DNA from: Serratia symbiotica
GTDB taxonomy: Bacteria; Pseudomonadota; Gammaproteobacteria; Enterobacterales; Enterobacteriaceae
Assembly (NCBI RefSeq): GCF_000821185.2
Contig: NZ_CP050855.1
Location: 2,976,001 to 3,040,000, forward strand
Direction: 5' to 3'
Length of the DNA stretch: 64,000 nucleotides
Below are positions 20,201 to 33,183 of the stretch, in pieces (the first letter of the stretch is position 1; each line of letters starts with the position of its first letter). The notes under the pieces were generated by a model. It ran no database searches and was not told the origin of the DNA. It saw nothing but the letters and a program-made list of their open reading frames with translations. Made by a program: the position numbers and the translations under genes.

Positions 20201-20608
20201 ATGAAAGAACAGGAAACACGCGACCAGGCAATTCGGCTGGATAAATGGTTGTGGGCGGCGCGTTTCTACAAAACCCGTGCGTTAGCGCGGGAGATGATTG
20301 ACGGTGGTAAAGTGCACTACAATGGGCAGCGCGGTAAGCCGAGCAAGATGGTTGAACTCAACGCCGAGATCACACTGCGCCAAGGCAACGAAGAGCGCAC
20401 AGTGATCGTACTGTCACTGACTGACCAGCGACGCAGTGCCTGTGAGGCGCAGCAGGCATATCAGGAAACCGGGGCCAGTATCGCCAAGCGCGAAAAAATG
20501 GCGCTTGCACGCAAGATGAACGCCTTGACTATGCCGCATCCAGATCGCCGTCCTGATAAAAAGGAGCGGCGCAACCTGATAAAATTCAAATTTGGTGAGC
20601 CGGAATAA
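20201..20608 (+). CDS. hslR: Heat-shock protein 15, ribosome-associated (HslR)
   Basis: RNA-binding S4-domain protein that recognises 50S subunits carrying stalled nascent chain-tRNA and helps recycle them. The start MKEQETRD at 20201 is preceded by AGGGGG and gives 135 residues, the family length. The S4 motif RLDKWLWAARFYKTR is at about 11-25, followed by GGKVHYNGQRGKPSK. The conserved C-terminus is PHPDRRPDKKERR. It is 25 bp upstream of hslO. Confidence 0.96.
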   Translation: MKEQETRDQAIRLDKWLWAARFYKTRALAREMIDGGKVHYNGQRGKPSKMVELNAEITLRQGNEERTVIVLSLTDQRRSACEAQQAYQETGASIAKREKMALARKMNALTMPHPDRRPDKKERRNLIKFKFGEPE

Positions 20609-20633
20609 TCCCTCACCGCAATGAGAGCACATT

Positions 20634-21500
20634 ATGTCCAACCCTGACCAATTGCACCGTTACCTGTTTGAAAATTATGCGGTTCGCGGTGAGCTGGTTA
20701 CCGTCAGCGAAACCTATCAGCAGCTACTGAGCAATCACGACTATCCAGCACCGGTACAGAAACTGTTGGGCGAACTGCTAGTCGCGACCAGCCTGTTGAC
20801 CGCCACCTTGAAATTCGATGGCGACATCACCGTCCAGTTACAAGGTGATGGCCCGCTGAAGCTGGCGGTGATCAATGGCAACAACCGCCAGGAAATGCGC
20901 GGCGTGGCGCGCGTACAAGCCCCCGTTACCGAAGATAGCACCCTGCATCAGCTCATCGGCAATGGCGTCATGGTCATCACCATTTCGCCAACGGAAGGTG
21001 AGCGTTATCAGGGGGTGGTCGGTCTGGAGGGTGAAACCCTGACCGAATGTCTGGAAGCCTATTTCCGCCAATCAGAACAACTGCCAACCCGCCTGTTCAT
21101 CCACACTGATGAAACAGCAGCGGCTGGTATGCTATTGCAGGCGTTACCGGCGCAGGAGGGCAACGCCGACGATTTCGACCATTTGGTGCAACTGACCAAC
21201 ACAGTGAAAAGCGCAGAGCTGTTCGGCCTGCCAGCAAACGAAGTGCTGTATCGCCTGTACCATCAAGAAAAGGTTACCCTATATGAACCGCAGGATGTGC
21301 TGTTCCGCTGCACCTGTTCGCGCCAACGTTGTGCCGATGCGCTGCTGACGCTACCCACCGAAGAAGTGGCGGAAATGTTGGAGCAAGACGGCAATATTGA
21401 TATGCATTGCGATTACTGCGGTAATCATTATCTCTTTGATCCAAGTGATGTCACCGCACTGTACGGCGGTAATAGCGGTAAAAGCAGCCCGTTGCATTAA
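20634..21500 (+). CDS. hslO: Redox-regulated chaperonin Hsp33
   Basis: Holdase chaperone activated when oxidation releases zinc from four C-terminal cysteines. It has 288 residues. The zinc-binding cysteines are seen in RCTCSRQRC (about 224-232) and CDYCGNHY (about 257-264). It is likely cotranscribed with hslR. The TAA stop coincides with the first bases of an RE2 repeat, so its natural 3' flank has been replaced. Confidence 0.96.
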   Translation: MSNPDQLHRYLFENYAVRGELVTVSETYQQLLSNHDYPAPVQKLLGELLVATSLLTATLKFDGDITVQLQGDGPLKLAVINGNNRQEMRGVARVQAPVTEDSTLHQLIGNGVMVITISPTEGERYQGVVGLEGETLTECLEAYFRQSEQLPTRLFIHTDETAAAGMLLQALPAQEGNADDFDHLVQLTNTVKSAELFGLPANEVLYRLYHQEKVTLYEPQDVLFRCTCSRQRCADALLTLPTEEVAEMLEQDGNIDMHCDYCGNHYLFDPSDVTALYGGNSGKSSPLH

Positions 21501-21649
21501 GCATATATCCCATTAGGCTATTTTATTTGCCATTTTGGCCCTGGGCAGTGCTAACACTCCTCACGTATTCCCTGTACGCTTCGGTTGTTACGTGCTGTCC
21601 GTGCCCAAACTGGCTGTAACCGTGTACGCCTACTGGGATAGGCTCTTAG
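21497..21649 (+). repeat. Interspersed repeat RE2 (about 150 bp)
   Basis: A non-coding element between hslO and pckA, running from TTAAGCATATATCCCATTAGG to GGGATAGGCTCTTAG. The ends are imperfect inverted repeats of each other. The inner landmark GCTATTTTATTTGCCATTTTG is shared with the copies at 32603, 36081, 42772 (inverted) and 59332 (inverted). The hslO stop codon TAA lies in its first bases. Confidence 0.85.
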
Positions 21650-21852
21650 TCACTTTTTTTGGTCGGTGGGCGACCGTGATCGCCAACGCCCACCGCTTGC
21701 ACGTTTGCTTTTTTCCGTGTGCTATCTCTCAGAACGTAACGAAACACCATTTAAAACATTAACTATTTGCAATTATTTGATACTCATCGCTGTTACACCC
21801 TATTGTATCCCTACAATTGCCGTCAGAAATTCTGTGACCAAGGAGTAGTAGC

Positions 21853-22626
21853 ATGCATCATGTTAAAGGTATCACCCCGCAGGATCTGGCTGCTTACGGC
21901 ATCCATAACGTAAGCGAAATCTTTTATAACCCAAGCTATAAACTGCTGTTTAGGGAAGAAACAGACCCGTCTTTGGAAGGTTTTGAGCGTGGGGTAATCA
22001 CCAAATTGGGTGCAGTTTCCGTCGATACCGGGATCTTTACCGGTCGCTCTCCGAAAGATAAATACATCGTCCGTGACGACATCACCCGCAATACCGTTTG
22101 GTGGGCCGATCAAGGTAAAGGCAAAAACGACAACAAACCCCTTAGCCCGGAAGTGTGGGCCGATCTGAAACACCTGGTCACCGAGCAACTCTCCGGCAAG
22201 CGCCTGTTCGTAGTGGATGCCTTTTGCGGTGCTAACGCCGACTCCCGTCTGAAAGTGCGCTTCATCACCGAGGTGGCCTGGCAGGCACACTTCGTGAAAA
22301 ACATGTTTATCCGCCCAAACGACGAAGAGCTACAAGATTTCGTGCCGGACTTTGTGGTGATGAATGGTGCCAAGTGCAGCAACCCAAACTGGCAGCAGCA
22401 AGGCTTAAATTCGGAAAACTTTGTTGCATTCAACCTGACCGAACGCATGCAGTTAATCGGCGGCACTTGGTACGGCGGCGAGATGAAAAAGGGGATCTTC
22501 TCAATGATGAACTACCTGCTGCCGTTGAAAGGCATCGCCTCCATGCACTGCTCAGCCAACGTGGGCGATAAAGGCGATGTAGCGGTATTCTTCGGCCTGT
22601 CTGGCACCGGTAAAACCACACTGTAG
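21853..22626 (+). pseudogene. pckA: PEP carboxykinase (ATP), 5' part of broken gene
   Basis: N-terminal 257 residues of the gluconeogenic enzyme that converts oxaloacetate and ATP to phosphoenolpyruvate, matching E. coli PckA up to the P-loop [10 protein letters not shown]. The next codon is TAG (22624-22626), created at a junction where roughly 55-60 codons known from E. coli are absent. The missing part includes the metal-binding DDEHGW segment. The IS lies 5 bp further on. The SD AAGGAG precedes the ATG. Confidence 0.93.
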
Positions 22627-22702
22627 TGGCTGTAGTGGCACACTGAATTTGGCCACCTGAACAGAGGTGATATGCTCACCTCAGGACATTACAGGTGCTT
22701 CA

Positions 22703-23871
<1,169 letters not shown>

Positions 23872-23879
23872 CCACTACA

Positions 23880-24555
23880 GGCCGATGGCACCATCGATTT
23901 CAACGACAGTTCGAAAACCGAGAACACCCGTGTTTCCTACCCGCTCTACCACATCCAGAATATCGTCAAACCGGTTTCCAAAGCGGGTCACGCTACCAAG
24001 GTGATCTTCCTGACCGCCGATGCCTTCGGCGTACTGCCGCCGGTATCACGTTTGACCGCCGACCAGACTCAGTACCATTTCCTATCCGGCTTCACCGCCA
24101 AACTGGCTGGCACCGAGCGCGGCGTGACCGACCCCACACCGACCTTCTCCGCCTGTTTCGGTGCTGCTTTCCTGTCATTACACCCAACTCGATACGCTGA
24201 GGTGCTGGTGAAGCGCATGCAGGCTGCCGGCACCCAAGCTTATCTGGTGAACACGGGCTGGAACGGCGCTGGCAAACGCATTTCGATCAAAGATACCCGT
24301 GGCATTATCGACGCTATCCTAAACGGTGAAATCGACAAGGTGGAAACCGTCACGCTGCCCATCTTCAATCTGTCCATGCCGACTGCCCTGCCTGGCGTGA
24401 ACCCAGATATTCTTGATCCACGCACCACCTACGCCAGCGTTAAGCAGTGGCAGGAAAAAGCGCAGGATCTGGCCGAACGCTTTATCACCAACTTCGACAA
24501 ATATACCGATACGCCAGCGGGGGCGGCGCTGATCATCGCTGGTCCCAAACTGTAA
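23880..24555 (+). pseudogene. pckA: PEP carboxykinase (ATP), 3' part of broken gene
   Basis: Resumes at [15 protein letters not shown] after the IS and runs to the natural C-terminus [15 protein letters not shown]. It retains [14 protein letters not shown] and the Arg-containing LTADQTQY and [10 protein letters not shown] segments. This part is in a different frame from the 5' part across the pre-insertion junction, so excision of the IS would not restore the enzyme. The body shows no further stops, so the break looks recent. Confidence 0.92.
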
Positions 24556-24580
24556 CCCGTTAGATTTACCCCTACAGCTA

Positions 24581-24604
24581 AGGTGTGGAATTCCACACCT
24601 TTTT
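24581..24604 (+). terminator. pckA terminator
   Basis: The perfect palindrome AGGTGTGGAATTCCACACCT (24581-24600) followed by TTTT lies about 25 nt after the pckA stop. Confidence 0.88.
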
Positions 24605-24680
24605 GCTTTCACTGATTGCTTTTCATCCAGCCAGACGCGACAATACAGCAATGAAATCATTGCTAGCAAAGGAGGTTTAA

Positions 24681-24941
24681 ATGGCAACTATAACCGTCAG
24701 GAATCTAAACGATGAAATAAAAGAGCTACTACGCATTTCGGCAGCTAAAAATGGTCATTCCATGGAGGAGGAAGCACGCATGATCTTGCAACAGGCATTA
24801 GTGAAAAAAACGCCGCGCTATGGCTTGGGTACACGCATGCATCAATATTTTGCTAAATTTGGCGGCGTCGAATTAAACATACCGCCGCGTGATAAAGTGC
24901 CACCCCGCATCGTTAAATTTGATGAAGATGACGAAAAATGA
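24681..24941 (+). CDS. FitA/VapB-type ribbon-helix-helix antitoxin
   Basis: DNA-binding antitoxin that neutralises the following PIN toxin and represses the pair. It has 86 residues. The N-terminal ribbon ATITVRNLNDEIKELLRIS and the helix pair with NGHSMEEEARMIL are the FitA-like Arc/MetJ fold (about 1-40). The C-terminal tail (KVPPRIVKFDEDD) would cover the toxin active site. A strong SD, AAAGGAGGT, is 8-9 nt upstream. Its stop overlaps the toxin start (ATGA). Confidence 0.85.
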   Translation: MATITVRNLNDEIKELLRISAAKNGHSMEEEARMILQQALVKKTPRYGLGTRMHQYFAKFGGVELNIPPRDKVPPRIVKFDEDDEK

Positions 24942-25420
24942 TTGTACTCGATACCAATGTGGTTTCGGAGTTGCTGCGCCCAGCCCCTCATTACAATGTA
25001 TTAAAGTGGTTGGATGAACAGGACACGTATCAATTTTATTTGAGCGCTATCGTGGTCGCAGAACTCTATACCGGCATCTTCTGTATGCCCTATGGTAAGA
25101 GACAGATCGAGCTGCAAAACAACCTCAGCGAAATGCTGCAAGAGGAGTTTCCAGAAAGGATTTTGCCCTTTGATATAGGTTGCGCGATGCAGCATGCGGA
25201 ATTAATGGGTACCAATCACCGCCGAGGCATTGCCATCAGCATTCCGGACAACCAAATCGCCGCCACCTGCCTGCATTACGGTGCTACATTAGCCACGCGC
25301 AATACTAAGGATTTCATCCATAGCGGCGTCACCCTAATCGACCCTTGGCTGATGAGCAATAATACTCGGCACCTGCATGAAGATGCGGCGGAATACGCTG
25401 TAATGAACAGGAAGTGCTAG
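24938..25420 (+). CDS. FitB/VapC-type PIN-domain toxin (ribonuclease)
   Basis: PIN-domain RNase predicted to cleave RNA, often initiator tRNA. It has 160 residues. Acidic active-site residues are visible in MIVLDTNVVSELLRP (Asp5), VVAELYTG (Glu around 42), IPDNQIAA (Asp around 104) and ATRNTKDF (about 120). The final 20 residues extend beyond the usual end. It overlaps the antitoxin by 4 nt. It is convergent with envZ. The frame is intact, so the module is probably active. Confidence 0.87.
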   Translation: MIVLDTNVVSELLRPAPHYNVLKWLDEQDTYQFYLSAIVVAELYTGIFCMPYGKRQIELQNNLSEMLQEEFPERILPFDIGCAMQHAELMGTNHRRGIAISIPDNQIAATCLHYGATLATRNTKDFIHSGVTLIDPWLMSNNTRHLHEDAAEYAVMNRKC

Positions 25421-25454
25421 CGGTTGGCGCTCCACCGGCCCGTTGTCAGAACCT

Positions 25455-27550
<2,096 letters not shown>

Positions 27551-27831
27551 GTTATTACTCCCAAAGGCTTTATTGCCTAAGTCGACTATTGTTAAAAAAC
27601 CCTGCCAGTCTGGACAACTTTAAAAGGTATATATTCAAGCCGGAATTGTTACAAATCATATTTTTTCCCAATTTATCAATACTTTTCATCAATTATTGCA
27701 TTGGGCTCACCAAAATTCCGGCGCTTAATCAGCTAAATAGGGCATCCCTCCGTTAGAGAGCCGCCTCGCCATACTGTCCATAAGAATAAAAAACGCCACC
27801 GGCAGACAATTGCTCGGTGAGCATAGCATGG

Positions 27832-28146
27832 CTATCTTGTTTCAGGCGTCTGCAAAAAACGCGCAAGTTGGCGATGCAATCGCCGGTTCTCTTTCTGCAA
27901 TTCACCAACCCTTTCAAGCAGCGTAAGCGCCATGGCAATCCCCGGCCAGTCCAGATCCAGCTCAGCACGCAACCGCCGTGCGCGTCTTAGATGGCTCAAC
28001 GCCGGATAATCAAACTCCCAACGCACTTGTTCTGGTTGCAACGGCACAATCACACCCAGCTCTACAATCTCGACCAGTTCATCCTGTGAAATATCCACTG
28101 TCTGGCACAGTTCCACCAGGGTAAAGGTTATCTCTTTGCTCATCAT
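27832..28146 (-). CDS. cbpM: CbpA modulator protein CbpM
   Basis: Binds the J-domain of CbpA and inhibits its co-chaperone and DNA-binding activities. Starting at 28146 ([10 protein letters not shown]) gives 104 residues, near the 101 of E. coli. The ATG overlaps the cbpA stop (ATGATG). It has a MerR-like fold with [14 protein letters not shown] and the conserved [16 protein letters not shown]. It ends the cbpAM operon about 280 bp upstream of ompR. Confidence 0.92.
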   Translation of the reverse strand: MMSKEITFTLVELCQTVDISQDELVEIVELGVIVPLQPEQVRWEFDYPALSHLRRARRLRAELDLDWPGIAMALTLLERVGELQKENRRLHRQLARFLQTPETR

Positions 28147-29081
28147 TTTGGCTCCCATTCCGTCCGGGGATCAAACGCCACCTGCTCAGACAACTCTCGC
28201 CATAGGGCGCTGATTTTTTCATCCGGTTTCGGCGGCATCACTACCTTGAGAACGGCGTACAGATCACCGGTTTCTTTCTTGCCAGCCACCCCCTTACCTT
28301 TGACCCGCAGCCGCTTGCCGCTTTGGCTGCCGGAGGGAATGGTCAGCGCAATCTTACCGGTCAGCGTCGGCACTTCAATGCTGGTCCCCAGCGCGGCTTC
28401 CCATGGTGCTAGCGGCACCACGATATGCAAGTTGTGACCCTCAACCTCAAACAACGGATGCGGCGCAAAGCGAATGATCAGGTAGAGGTCGCCATTCTGG
28501 CCGCCGTCCACGCCAGCGACTCCCTGACCCTTGAGGCGAATACGTTCACCATCAGCCACGCCCGCCGGGATTTTCACATTCAGCGTTTTGCTGGTTTCAC
28601 TCACCTGTCGACCCAGTTCATCCACGATCGGCAGTTGATAAGAAATTGCTCGGGTTTGGCCATTGAGCGTTTCCTCAAGAAACAGCGGAACTTCCATCTC
28701 AAGATCCTGCCCACGGAAACCGTGCGCGGCAGAGCGTCGGCCTCTTGCGGTATGGCCACCGAACATGCTCTCGAAGAAGTCGGAAAAATCGTGTGCACCC
28801 GCGCCATACCCCGTTTCTCTCTGCCCGCCATAGCCGTGCGTCTGCTCAAAGAAACGAGGATCGTTGCGGTGCAGCCTGAACTGATCGTATTCGGCGCGGC
28901 GCTCTTCATCCTTCAGCACCTCATACGCTTCCGCCAGTTCCTTGAACTTGCTTTCAGCATCCTTCTCAGTACTGACATCAGGATGGTACTGGCGCGCCAG
29001 TCGGCGGTAGGCGGTTTTTATGGTTTTCAAGTCGGCGGCGGGATCGACTCCCATCGTCGCATAGTAGTCTTTAAATTCCAT
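28143..29081 (-). CDS. cbpA: Curved DNA-binding protein CbpA (DnaJ-like)
   Basis: DnaJ homologue that works with DnaK and binds curved DNA. It has 312 residues. The J domain (about 5-70) has the HPD triad in RQYHPDVS. A Gly/Phe-like linker follows (GGHTARG region), then two C-terminal substrate-binding domains ([14 protein letters not shown] onward). No zinc-finger is present, as expected for CbpA. It is divergent from greB. In E. coli cbpAM is elsewhere on the chromosome, so this location is a local difference. Confidence 0.93.
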   Translation of the reverse strand: MEFKDYYATMGVDPAADLKTIKTAYRRLARQYHPDVSTEKDAESKFKELAEAYEVLKDEERRAEYDQFRLHRNDPRFFEQTHGYGGQRETGYGAGAHDFSDFFESMFGGHTARGRRSAAHGFRGQDLEMEVPLFLEETLNGQTRAISYQLPIVDELGRQVSETSKTLNVKIPAGVADGERIRLKGQGVAGVDGGQNGDLYLIIRFAPHPLFEVEGHNLHIVVPLAPWEAALGTSIEVPTLTGKIALTIPSGSQSGKRLRVKGKGVAGKKETGDLYAVLKVVMPPKPDEKISALWRELSEQVAFDPRTEWEPK

Positions 29082-29341
29082 GCAGTAATACCTTCAATTT
29101 GATGGGTTATGCGCTCAAATTCCTTGTTTTTTGTTAAGATAATGCCTCCTTTTCATCGCTCTCCTTTCCCGGTAATACGATGGAAGAATAGCAAAAACCC
29201 TCATTATGCCGCTATTGCTAAGGATACTCCCGATTATTAAAGACTGCGCAGGCTGATAAAACAATGCAACAGCACAAAATGTCCGGTTATCGTTTCACAT
29301 TCACTGACCCTGTGGCAGTGACTCAATAAAGATAAATTACC

Positions 29342-29815
29342 ATGAAAACTCAACTGATAACCCGCCAAGGCTACAGTAAACTCAAGCAAGAACTGGACTA
29401 TCTTTGGCGCGAGGAACGCCCAGAGGTGACTAAAAAAGTGGCCTGGGCCGCCAGTCTGGGAGACAGAAGTGAGAATGCCGATTACCAGTACAATAAGAAA
29501 CGGCTACGCGAGATCGACCGTCGCGTCCGTTATCTGGCCCAGTGCCTGGAGCAATTGAAGGTCATCGATTATGCTCCCCAACAGGAAGGTAAAGTATTCT
29601 TCGGTGCCTGGGTTGAGGTGGAGAATGACAATGGTGATGTCAAACGCTTTCGTATCGTCGGTTATGACGAAATTTTTGGTCGCAAGGATTATATATCCAT
29701 TGACGCGCCCATGGCTCGCGCCCTGCTGAAGAAAGAAGTGGGCGATACCGCCATCGTCAACACCCCGCAAGGTGAAGCCTGGTGGCATATCAACAAGATC
29801 GAATACCCAAAGTAA
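29342..29815 (+). CDS. greB: Transcription elongation factor GreB
   Basis: Rescues backtracked RNA polymerase by stimulating transcript cleavage. It has 157 residues. The N-terminal coiled coil (about 1-75) carries the catalytic acidic tip as [20 protein letters not shown] (Asp41/Glu44 region). The C-terminal FKBP-like domain ends in [14 protein letters not shown]. It is upstream of tex in the usual order. Confidence 0.97.
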   Translation: MKTQLITRQGYSKLKQELDYLWREERPEVTKKVAWAASLGDRSENADYQYNKKRLREIDRRVRYLAQCLEQLKVIDYAPQQEGKVFFGAWVEVENDNGDVKRFRIVGYDEIFGRKDYISIDAPMARALLKKEVGDTAIVNTPQGEAWWHINKIEYPK

Positions 29816-29842
29816 AGTTTCGTTTTTTCCTAACAGCCACTC

Positions 29843-29880
29843 GGCCACCGGAATACGCCGGTTTACCCACTCCGGTGGCC
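29843..29880. terminator. Hairpin after greB
   Basis: A perfect 10-bp inverted repeat, GGCCACCGGA and TCCGGTGGCC, with an 18-nt loop lies between greB and tex. There is no T run on either side, so it may attenuate or protect RNA rather than terminate fully. Confidence 0.5.
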
Positions 29881-29960
29881 TGCTCCACTGGCATTTTCCC
29901 CCATCAATCCGTATAACTGTTCCCTGTTTATTCACCGTTCTTAACACAGATAATAGACTT

Positions 29961-32291
29961 ATGAATCACCCACTGAGCCGCATTATTGCAACAGAGCTTG
30001 AGGCCCGGCCACAGCAAGTTGACTCCGCCATCCGTCTGCTGGATGAGGGTAATACTGTGCCCTTTATTGCACGCTATCGTAAGGAAGCCACCGGGGGCTT
30101 GGATGACACCCAACTGCGCCAGTTGGAAACCCGTTTGGGGTATTTACGCGAGTTGGAAGATCGCCGTCAGACCATCCTTAAATCGATTGAAGAACAGGGC
30201 AAGCTGAGCGAACCGTTGGCACAGGCGATTAACGCAACGTTGAGCAAAACCGAACTTGAAGATCTTTACCTGCCATACAAACCGAAACGCCGCACCCGTG
30301 GGCAGATCGCCATCGAAGCCGGTCTGGAACTGTTGGCAGATAGCTTGTGGCAACAGCCGCAACAGCAGCCGGAACAGTTAGCCGAGCGCTACGTCAACGC
30401 CGACAAAGGTGTGGTGGACGTAAAAGCCGCCCTTGATGGCGCACGCTACATCCTGATGGAGCGTTTTGCCGAAGACGCCACCCTGCTTTCCAAGGTACGC
30501 AGCTATCTGTGGAAAAACGCCCATCTGGCTTCCAGGGTGGTGGAAGGCAAGGAGGAAGAAGGTGCCAAATTCCGCGACTATTTTGACCACCGCGAACCTA
30601 TTGCTCAGGTGCCTTCGCACCGTGCGCTGGCGATGTTCCGTGGCCGCAACGCTGGCGTGCTGCAATTGGCGCTGAATGCCGATCCACAGTTTGAAGAAAC
30701 GCCGCGCGAAAGTCAGGCGGAGCTGATTATCATTAACTACCTCGGCCTACACCTGAACAATGCCCCAGCCGATGCTTGGCGCAAAGCGGTAGTCAACGGG
30801 ACTTGGCGTATCAAGGTGCTGCTACACTTGGAAAGCGAACTGATGAGCACGCTGCGTGAGCGTGCGGAAGATGAAGCAATCAACGTTTTTGCCCGCAACA
30901 TGCAGGATCTGCTGATGGCTGCCCCAGCGGGCATGCGCACCACCATGGGCCTCGACCCTGGCCTGCGCACCGGGGTGAAGGTGGCAGTGGTGGACACCAC
31001 CGGCAAGCTGATCGCCACCGACACCGTTTATCCGCACACGGGCCAAGCGGCGAAAGCCGCCGCCAGCGTGGCGGCGCTGTGCATCAAGCACAAGGTAGAA
31101 CTGGTGGCCATCGGCAACGGCACCGCCTCACGCGAGACCGAGCGTTTTTATCTCGACCTGCAAAAGCAGTTCAACAAGGTAAAGGCACAGAAGGTGATCG
31201 TCAGCGAAGCGGGTGCCTCAGTGTATTCTGCCTCCGAGCTGGCAGCGCTGGAATTCCCGCACCTCGACGTGTCGCTGCGCGGCGCGGTGTCCATCGCCCG
31301 CCGTCTACAAGATCCGCTGGCGGAGTTGGTGAAGATCGACCCGAAATCCATCGGCGTTGGCCAGTACCAACACGATGTCAGCCAAAACCAACTGGCTAGG
31401 AAGCTGGACTCGGTAGTGGAAGACTGCGTGAACGCCGTTGGCGTCGATTTGAATACTGCCTCAGTACCGCTGCTGACCCGCGTAGCCGGCCTGACGCGCA
31501 TGATGGCGCAAAATATCGTCAACTGGCGGGATGAGAATGGCCGTTTCAGCAATCGCGAGCAGCTACTGAAAGTCAGCCGCCTGGGGCCGAAAGCCTTCGA
31601 ACAATGCGCTGGCTTCCTGCGCATTAACCATGGCGACAACCCACTGGACGCCTCCACCGTTCACCCGGAAACCTACCCGATAGTGGAGCGCATTCTGGCC
31701 GCTACCCGCCAGACGTTGCAGGACTTGATGGGCAATGCATCGGCGATACGCAACCTGAAAGTCAGCGATTTCACCGACGAGAAGTTTGGCGTGCCAACGA
31801 TAACCGACATTCTGAAAGAGCTGGAGAAACCGGGCCGTGACCCACGGCCGGAGTTCAAAACTGCCACCTTTGCCGAGGGCGTTGAAACCCTCAATGATTT
31901 GCGACCAGGGATGATCCTGGAAGGTTCAGTCACCAACGTCACCAATTTCGGTGCCTTTGTGGATATCGGCGTACATCAGGACGGCCTGGTACATATCTCC
32001 TCGCTGGCAGACAAGTTTGTGGAAGATCCGCACACCGTGGTGAAAGCCGGTGATATCGTCAAAGTAAAAGTGATGGAAGTCGATTTACAGCGCAAACGCA
32101 TCGCGCTAAGCATGCGTTTAGATGAACAACCCGGTGAAGGTTCAGCGCGCCGTGGCGGCAACCCCGCGGCACCAGCGCAGAATAACCTCAGCCGCACAGC
32201 GGCGAAAACGGCCAAACCACGCAGCAGTACCCCGGCTGGCAACAGTGCCATGGGCGATGCCCTATCGGCGGCACTCGGCAAAAAACGTTAA
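29961..32291 (+). CDS. tex: RNA-binding transcription accessory protein Tex (YhgF)
   Basis: S1-domain protein that binds nucleic acid and affects transcription and virulence genes in other bacteria. I start it at [17 protein letters not shown] (29961), giving 776 residues (773 in E. coli). In order come a helical N-terminal region ([16 protein letters not shown], about 35), a YqgF-like domain ([17 protein letters not shown], about 328) and HhH repeats ([20 protein letters not shown], about 495). The S1 domain follows ([20 protein letters not shown], about 652), then a basic, Ala/Pro-rich tail. Confidence 0.96.
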   Translation: MNHPLSRIIATELEARPQQVDSAIRLLDEGNTVPFIARYRKEATGGLDDTQLRQLETRLGYLRELEDRRQTILKSIEEQGKLSEPLAQAINATLSKTELEDLYLPYKPKRRTRGQIAIEAGLELLADSLWQQPQQQPEQLAERYVNADKGVVDVKAALDGARYILMERFAEDATLLSKVRSYLWKNAHLASRVVEGKEEEGAKFRDYFDHREPIAQVPSHRALAMFRGRNAGVLQLALNADPQFEETPRESQAELIIINYLGLHLNNAPADAWRKAVVNGTWRIKVLLHLESELMSTLRERAEDEAINVFARNMQDLLMAAPAGMRTTMGLDPGLRTGVKVAVVDTTGKLIATDTVYPHTGQAAKAAASVAALCIKHKVELVAIGNGTASRETERFYLDLQKQFNKVKAQKVIVSEAGASVYSASELAALEFPHLDVSLRGAVSIARRLQDPLAELVKIDPKSIGVGQYQHDVSQNQLARKLDSVVEDCVNAVGVDLNTASVPLLTRVAGLTRMMAQNIVNWRDENGRFSNREQLLKVSRLGPKAFEQCAGFLRINHGDNPLDASTVHPETYPIVERILAATRQTLQDLMGNASAIRNLKVSDFTDEKFGVPTITDILKELEKPGRDPRPEFKTATFAEGVETLNDLRPGMILEGSVTNVTNFGAFVDIGVHQDGLVHISSLADKFVEDPHTVVKAGDIVKVKVMEVDLQRKRIALSMRLDEQPGEGSARRGGNPAAPAQNNLSRTAAKTAKPRSSTPAGNSAMGDALSAALGKKR

Positions 32292-32302
32292 ATCGGACTA
32301 TT

Positions 32303-32324
32303 AGGGCGCAGCGAGTTGCGCCCT
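32303..32324 (+). terminator. Hairpin after tex
   Basis: AGGGCGCA pairs with TGCGCCCT across a 6-nt loop, 12 nt after the tex stop. It is a likely transcription terminator or 3'-end stabiliser, although the T run is poor. Confidence 0.6.
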
Positions 32325-32401
32325 TGCCGATAAACTATCTCGCACTTTTTTTCAACACGCCATCCAGAATGCCAATCGGCAAATATCTCCCGCTCGCCAT
32401 T

Positions 32402-32602
32402 TATACCCTAAATCATGCGCCTAGCAGGAAGGCGGCAAAGCAGCGACAAATCGGTGGGGAACCGATTTGAACCGTGCTTGCGCTGGGCCGCAGGCTGAAC
32501 CTCAGGGATGAGGTGCATTAATCCCCAGGAGTTTACATCATTCAGTGACTGGGTTGAGCGAGGAAAGCTCACGCCCAGGCAACTTGAAGTATGGCGGGTA
32601 TA
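32402..32602 (+). repeat. Interspersed repeat RE1, long form (about 200 bp)
   Basis: Starts TACCCTAAATCATGC and ends GTATGGCGGGTATAT. It contains the same inner module as the inverted copy at 10572-10776 (CTTGCGCTGGGCCGCAGGCT and CCTCAGGGATGAG). It directly abuts an RE2 copy at 32603. Confidence 0.82.
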
Positions 32603-32750
32603 TTAAGAACCTATCCCATTAAGCTATTTTATTTGCCATTTTGCACCTGGGCAGCGCTCACCTTCCTCACATACTTCAGGCTGCGGTTGTTGCGCATTGT
32701 CCGTGTCCAAACTGGCTGCAACAATATGCGCCTACTGGAATAGGCTCTAA
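32603..32750 (+). repeat. Interspersed repeat RE2 (148 bp)
   Basis: Runs from TTAAGAACCTATCCCATTA to GGAATAGGCTCTAA, with the family landmark GCTATTTTATTTGCCATTTTG just inside. It sits immediately after an RE1 repeat in the tex-feo gap, so the two families are adjacent or one inserted at the edge of the other. Confidence 0.85.
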
Positions 32751-32852
32751 CTTTTCAATTAACACTGCGTGTTCATTTGGTTTTTTATGGGCGAAACACC
32801 TATGGTTACCGCCCGTATTCCACCATTAAAATATTATTAAATTCCCTGCGGT

Positions 32853-32881
32853 AAAAATAAAAGGCGACGGAACTGCCGCCA
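32853..32881 (-). terminator. Rho-independent terminator on the minus strand, upstream of feoABC
   Basis: Read on the minus strand, GGCGGC-AGTTCC-GTCGCC forms a 6-bp stem (one G-U pair) followed by TTTTATTTTTA. It lies about 30 nt beyond the stop of the small cysteine-rich frame at 32912-33037. It implies that a minus-strand transcript ends here. Confidence 0.65.
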
Positions 32882-32911
32882 TAATTGTCAAGGCTATGAA
32901 ATCAATCACAA

Positions 32912-33037
32912 CTACGCAACTGATTGCTCATCATTCTCATCTGTGCCATTAGTCATACAGCTTTCATCAAAGCAATGTTGCTGGCGGTTGCGATTACCAC
33001 AATAACAATTGGTTACCAATACCCTTTCCTTGCGCAT
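32912..33037 (-). CDS. Candidate 41-residue cysteine-rich protein divergent from feoABC
   Basis: A short frame starting ATG at 33037 encodes a 41-residue product whose N-terminal half carries four cysteines in the pattern C-x-C-x9-C-x4-C (VTNCYCGNRNRQQHC, then FDESC). An acidic tail follows (TDENDEQ). I do not recognise the family. Support comes from the clustered cysteines, a minus-strand terminator just after the stop, and a Fur-like site 8-26 bp before the ATG. Against it are the length and the lack of a clear Shine-Dalgarno. The spacing could suit a metal or Fe-S site. It could also be part of a small RNA rather than a protein gene. Confidence 0.4.
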   Translation of the reverse strand: MRKERVLVTNCYCGNRNRQQHCFDESCMTNGTDENDEQSVA

Positions 33038-33044
33038 TGAAAGC

Positions 33045-33063
33045 AATAACGATTCTCACTATT
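33045..33063 (+). promoter_or_regulatory. Fur-like site in the feo upstream region
   Basis: AATAACGATTCTCACTATT matches about 13 of 19 positions of the Fur consensus and lies about 120 bp upstream of feoA. Iron-Fur repression of feo operons is well established. The site also lies just upstream of the divergent small frame at 32912-33037 and could control both directions. Confidence 0.5.
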
Positions 33064-33183
33064 ATTGCTTTTTTTATTTCTTGCGCAGATTTATAGGTGA
33101 GTAACGCCGATGGCGCATCTTGTTCGCCGACAACGCGCAATAATCATCAGCTCTACTACCCCGACTCCCGGAAGGTTAATGAC

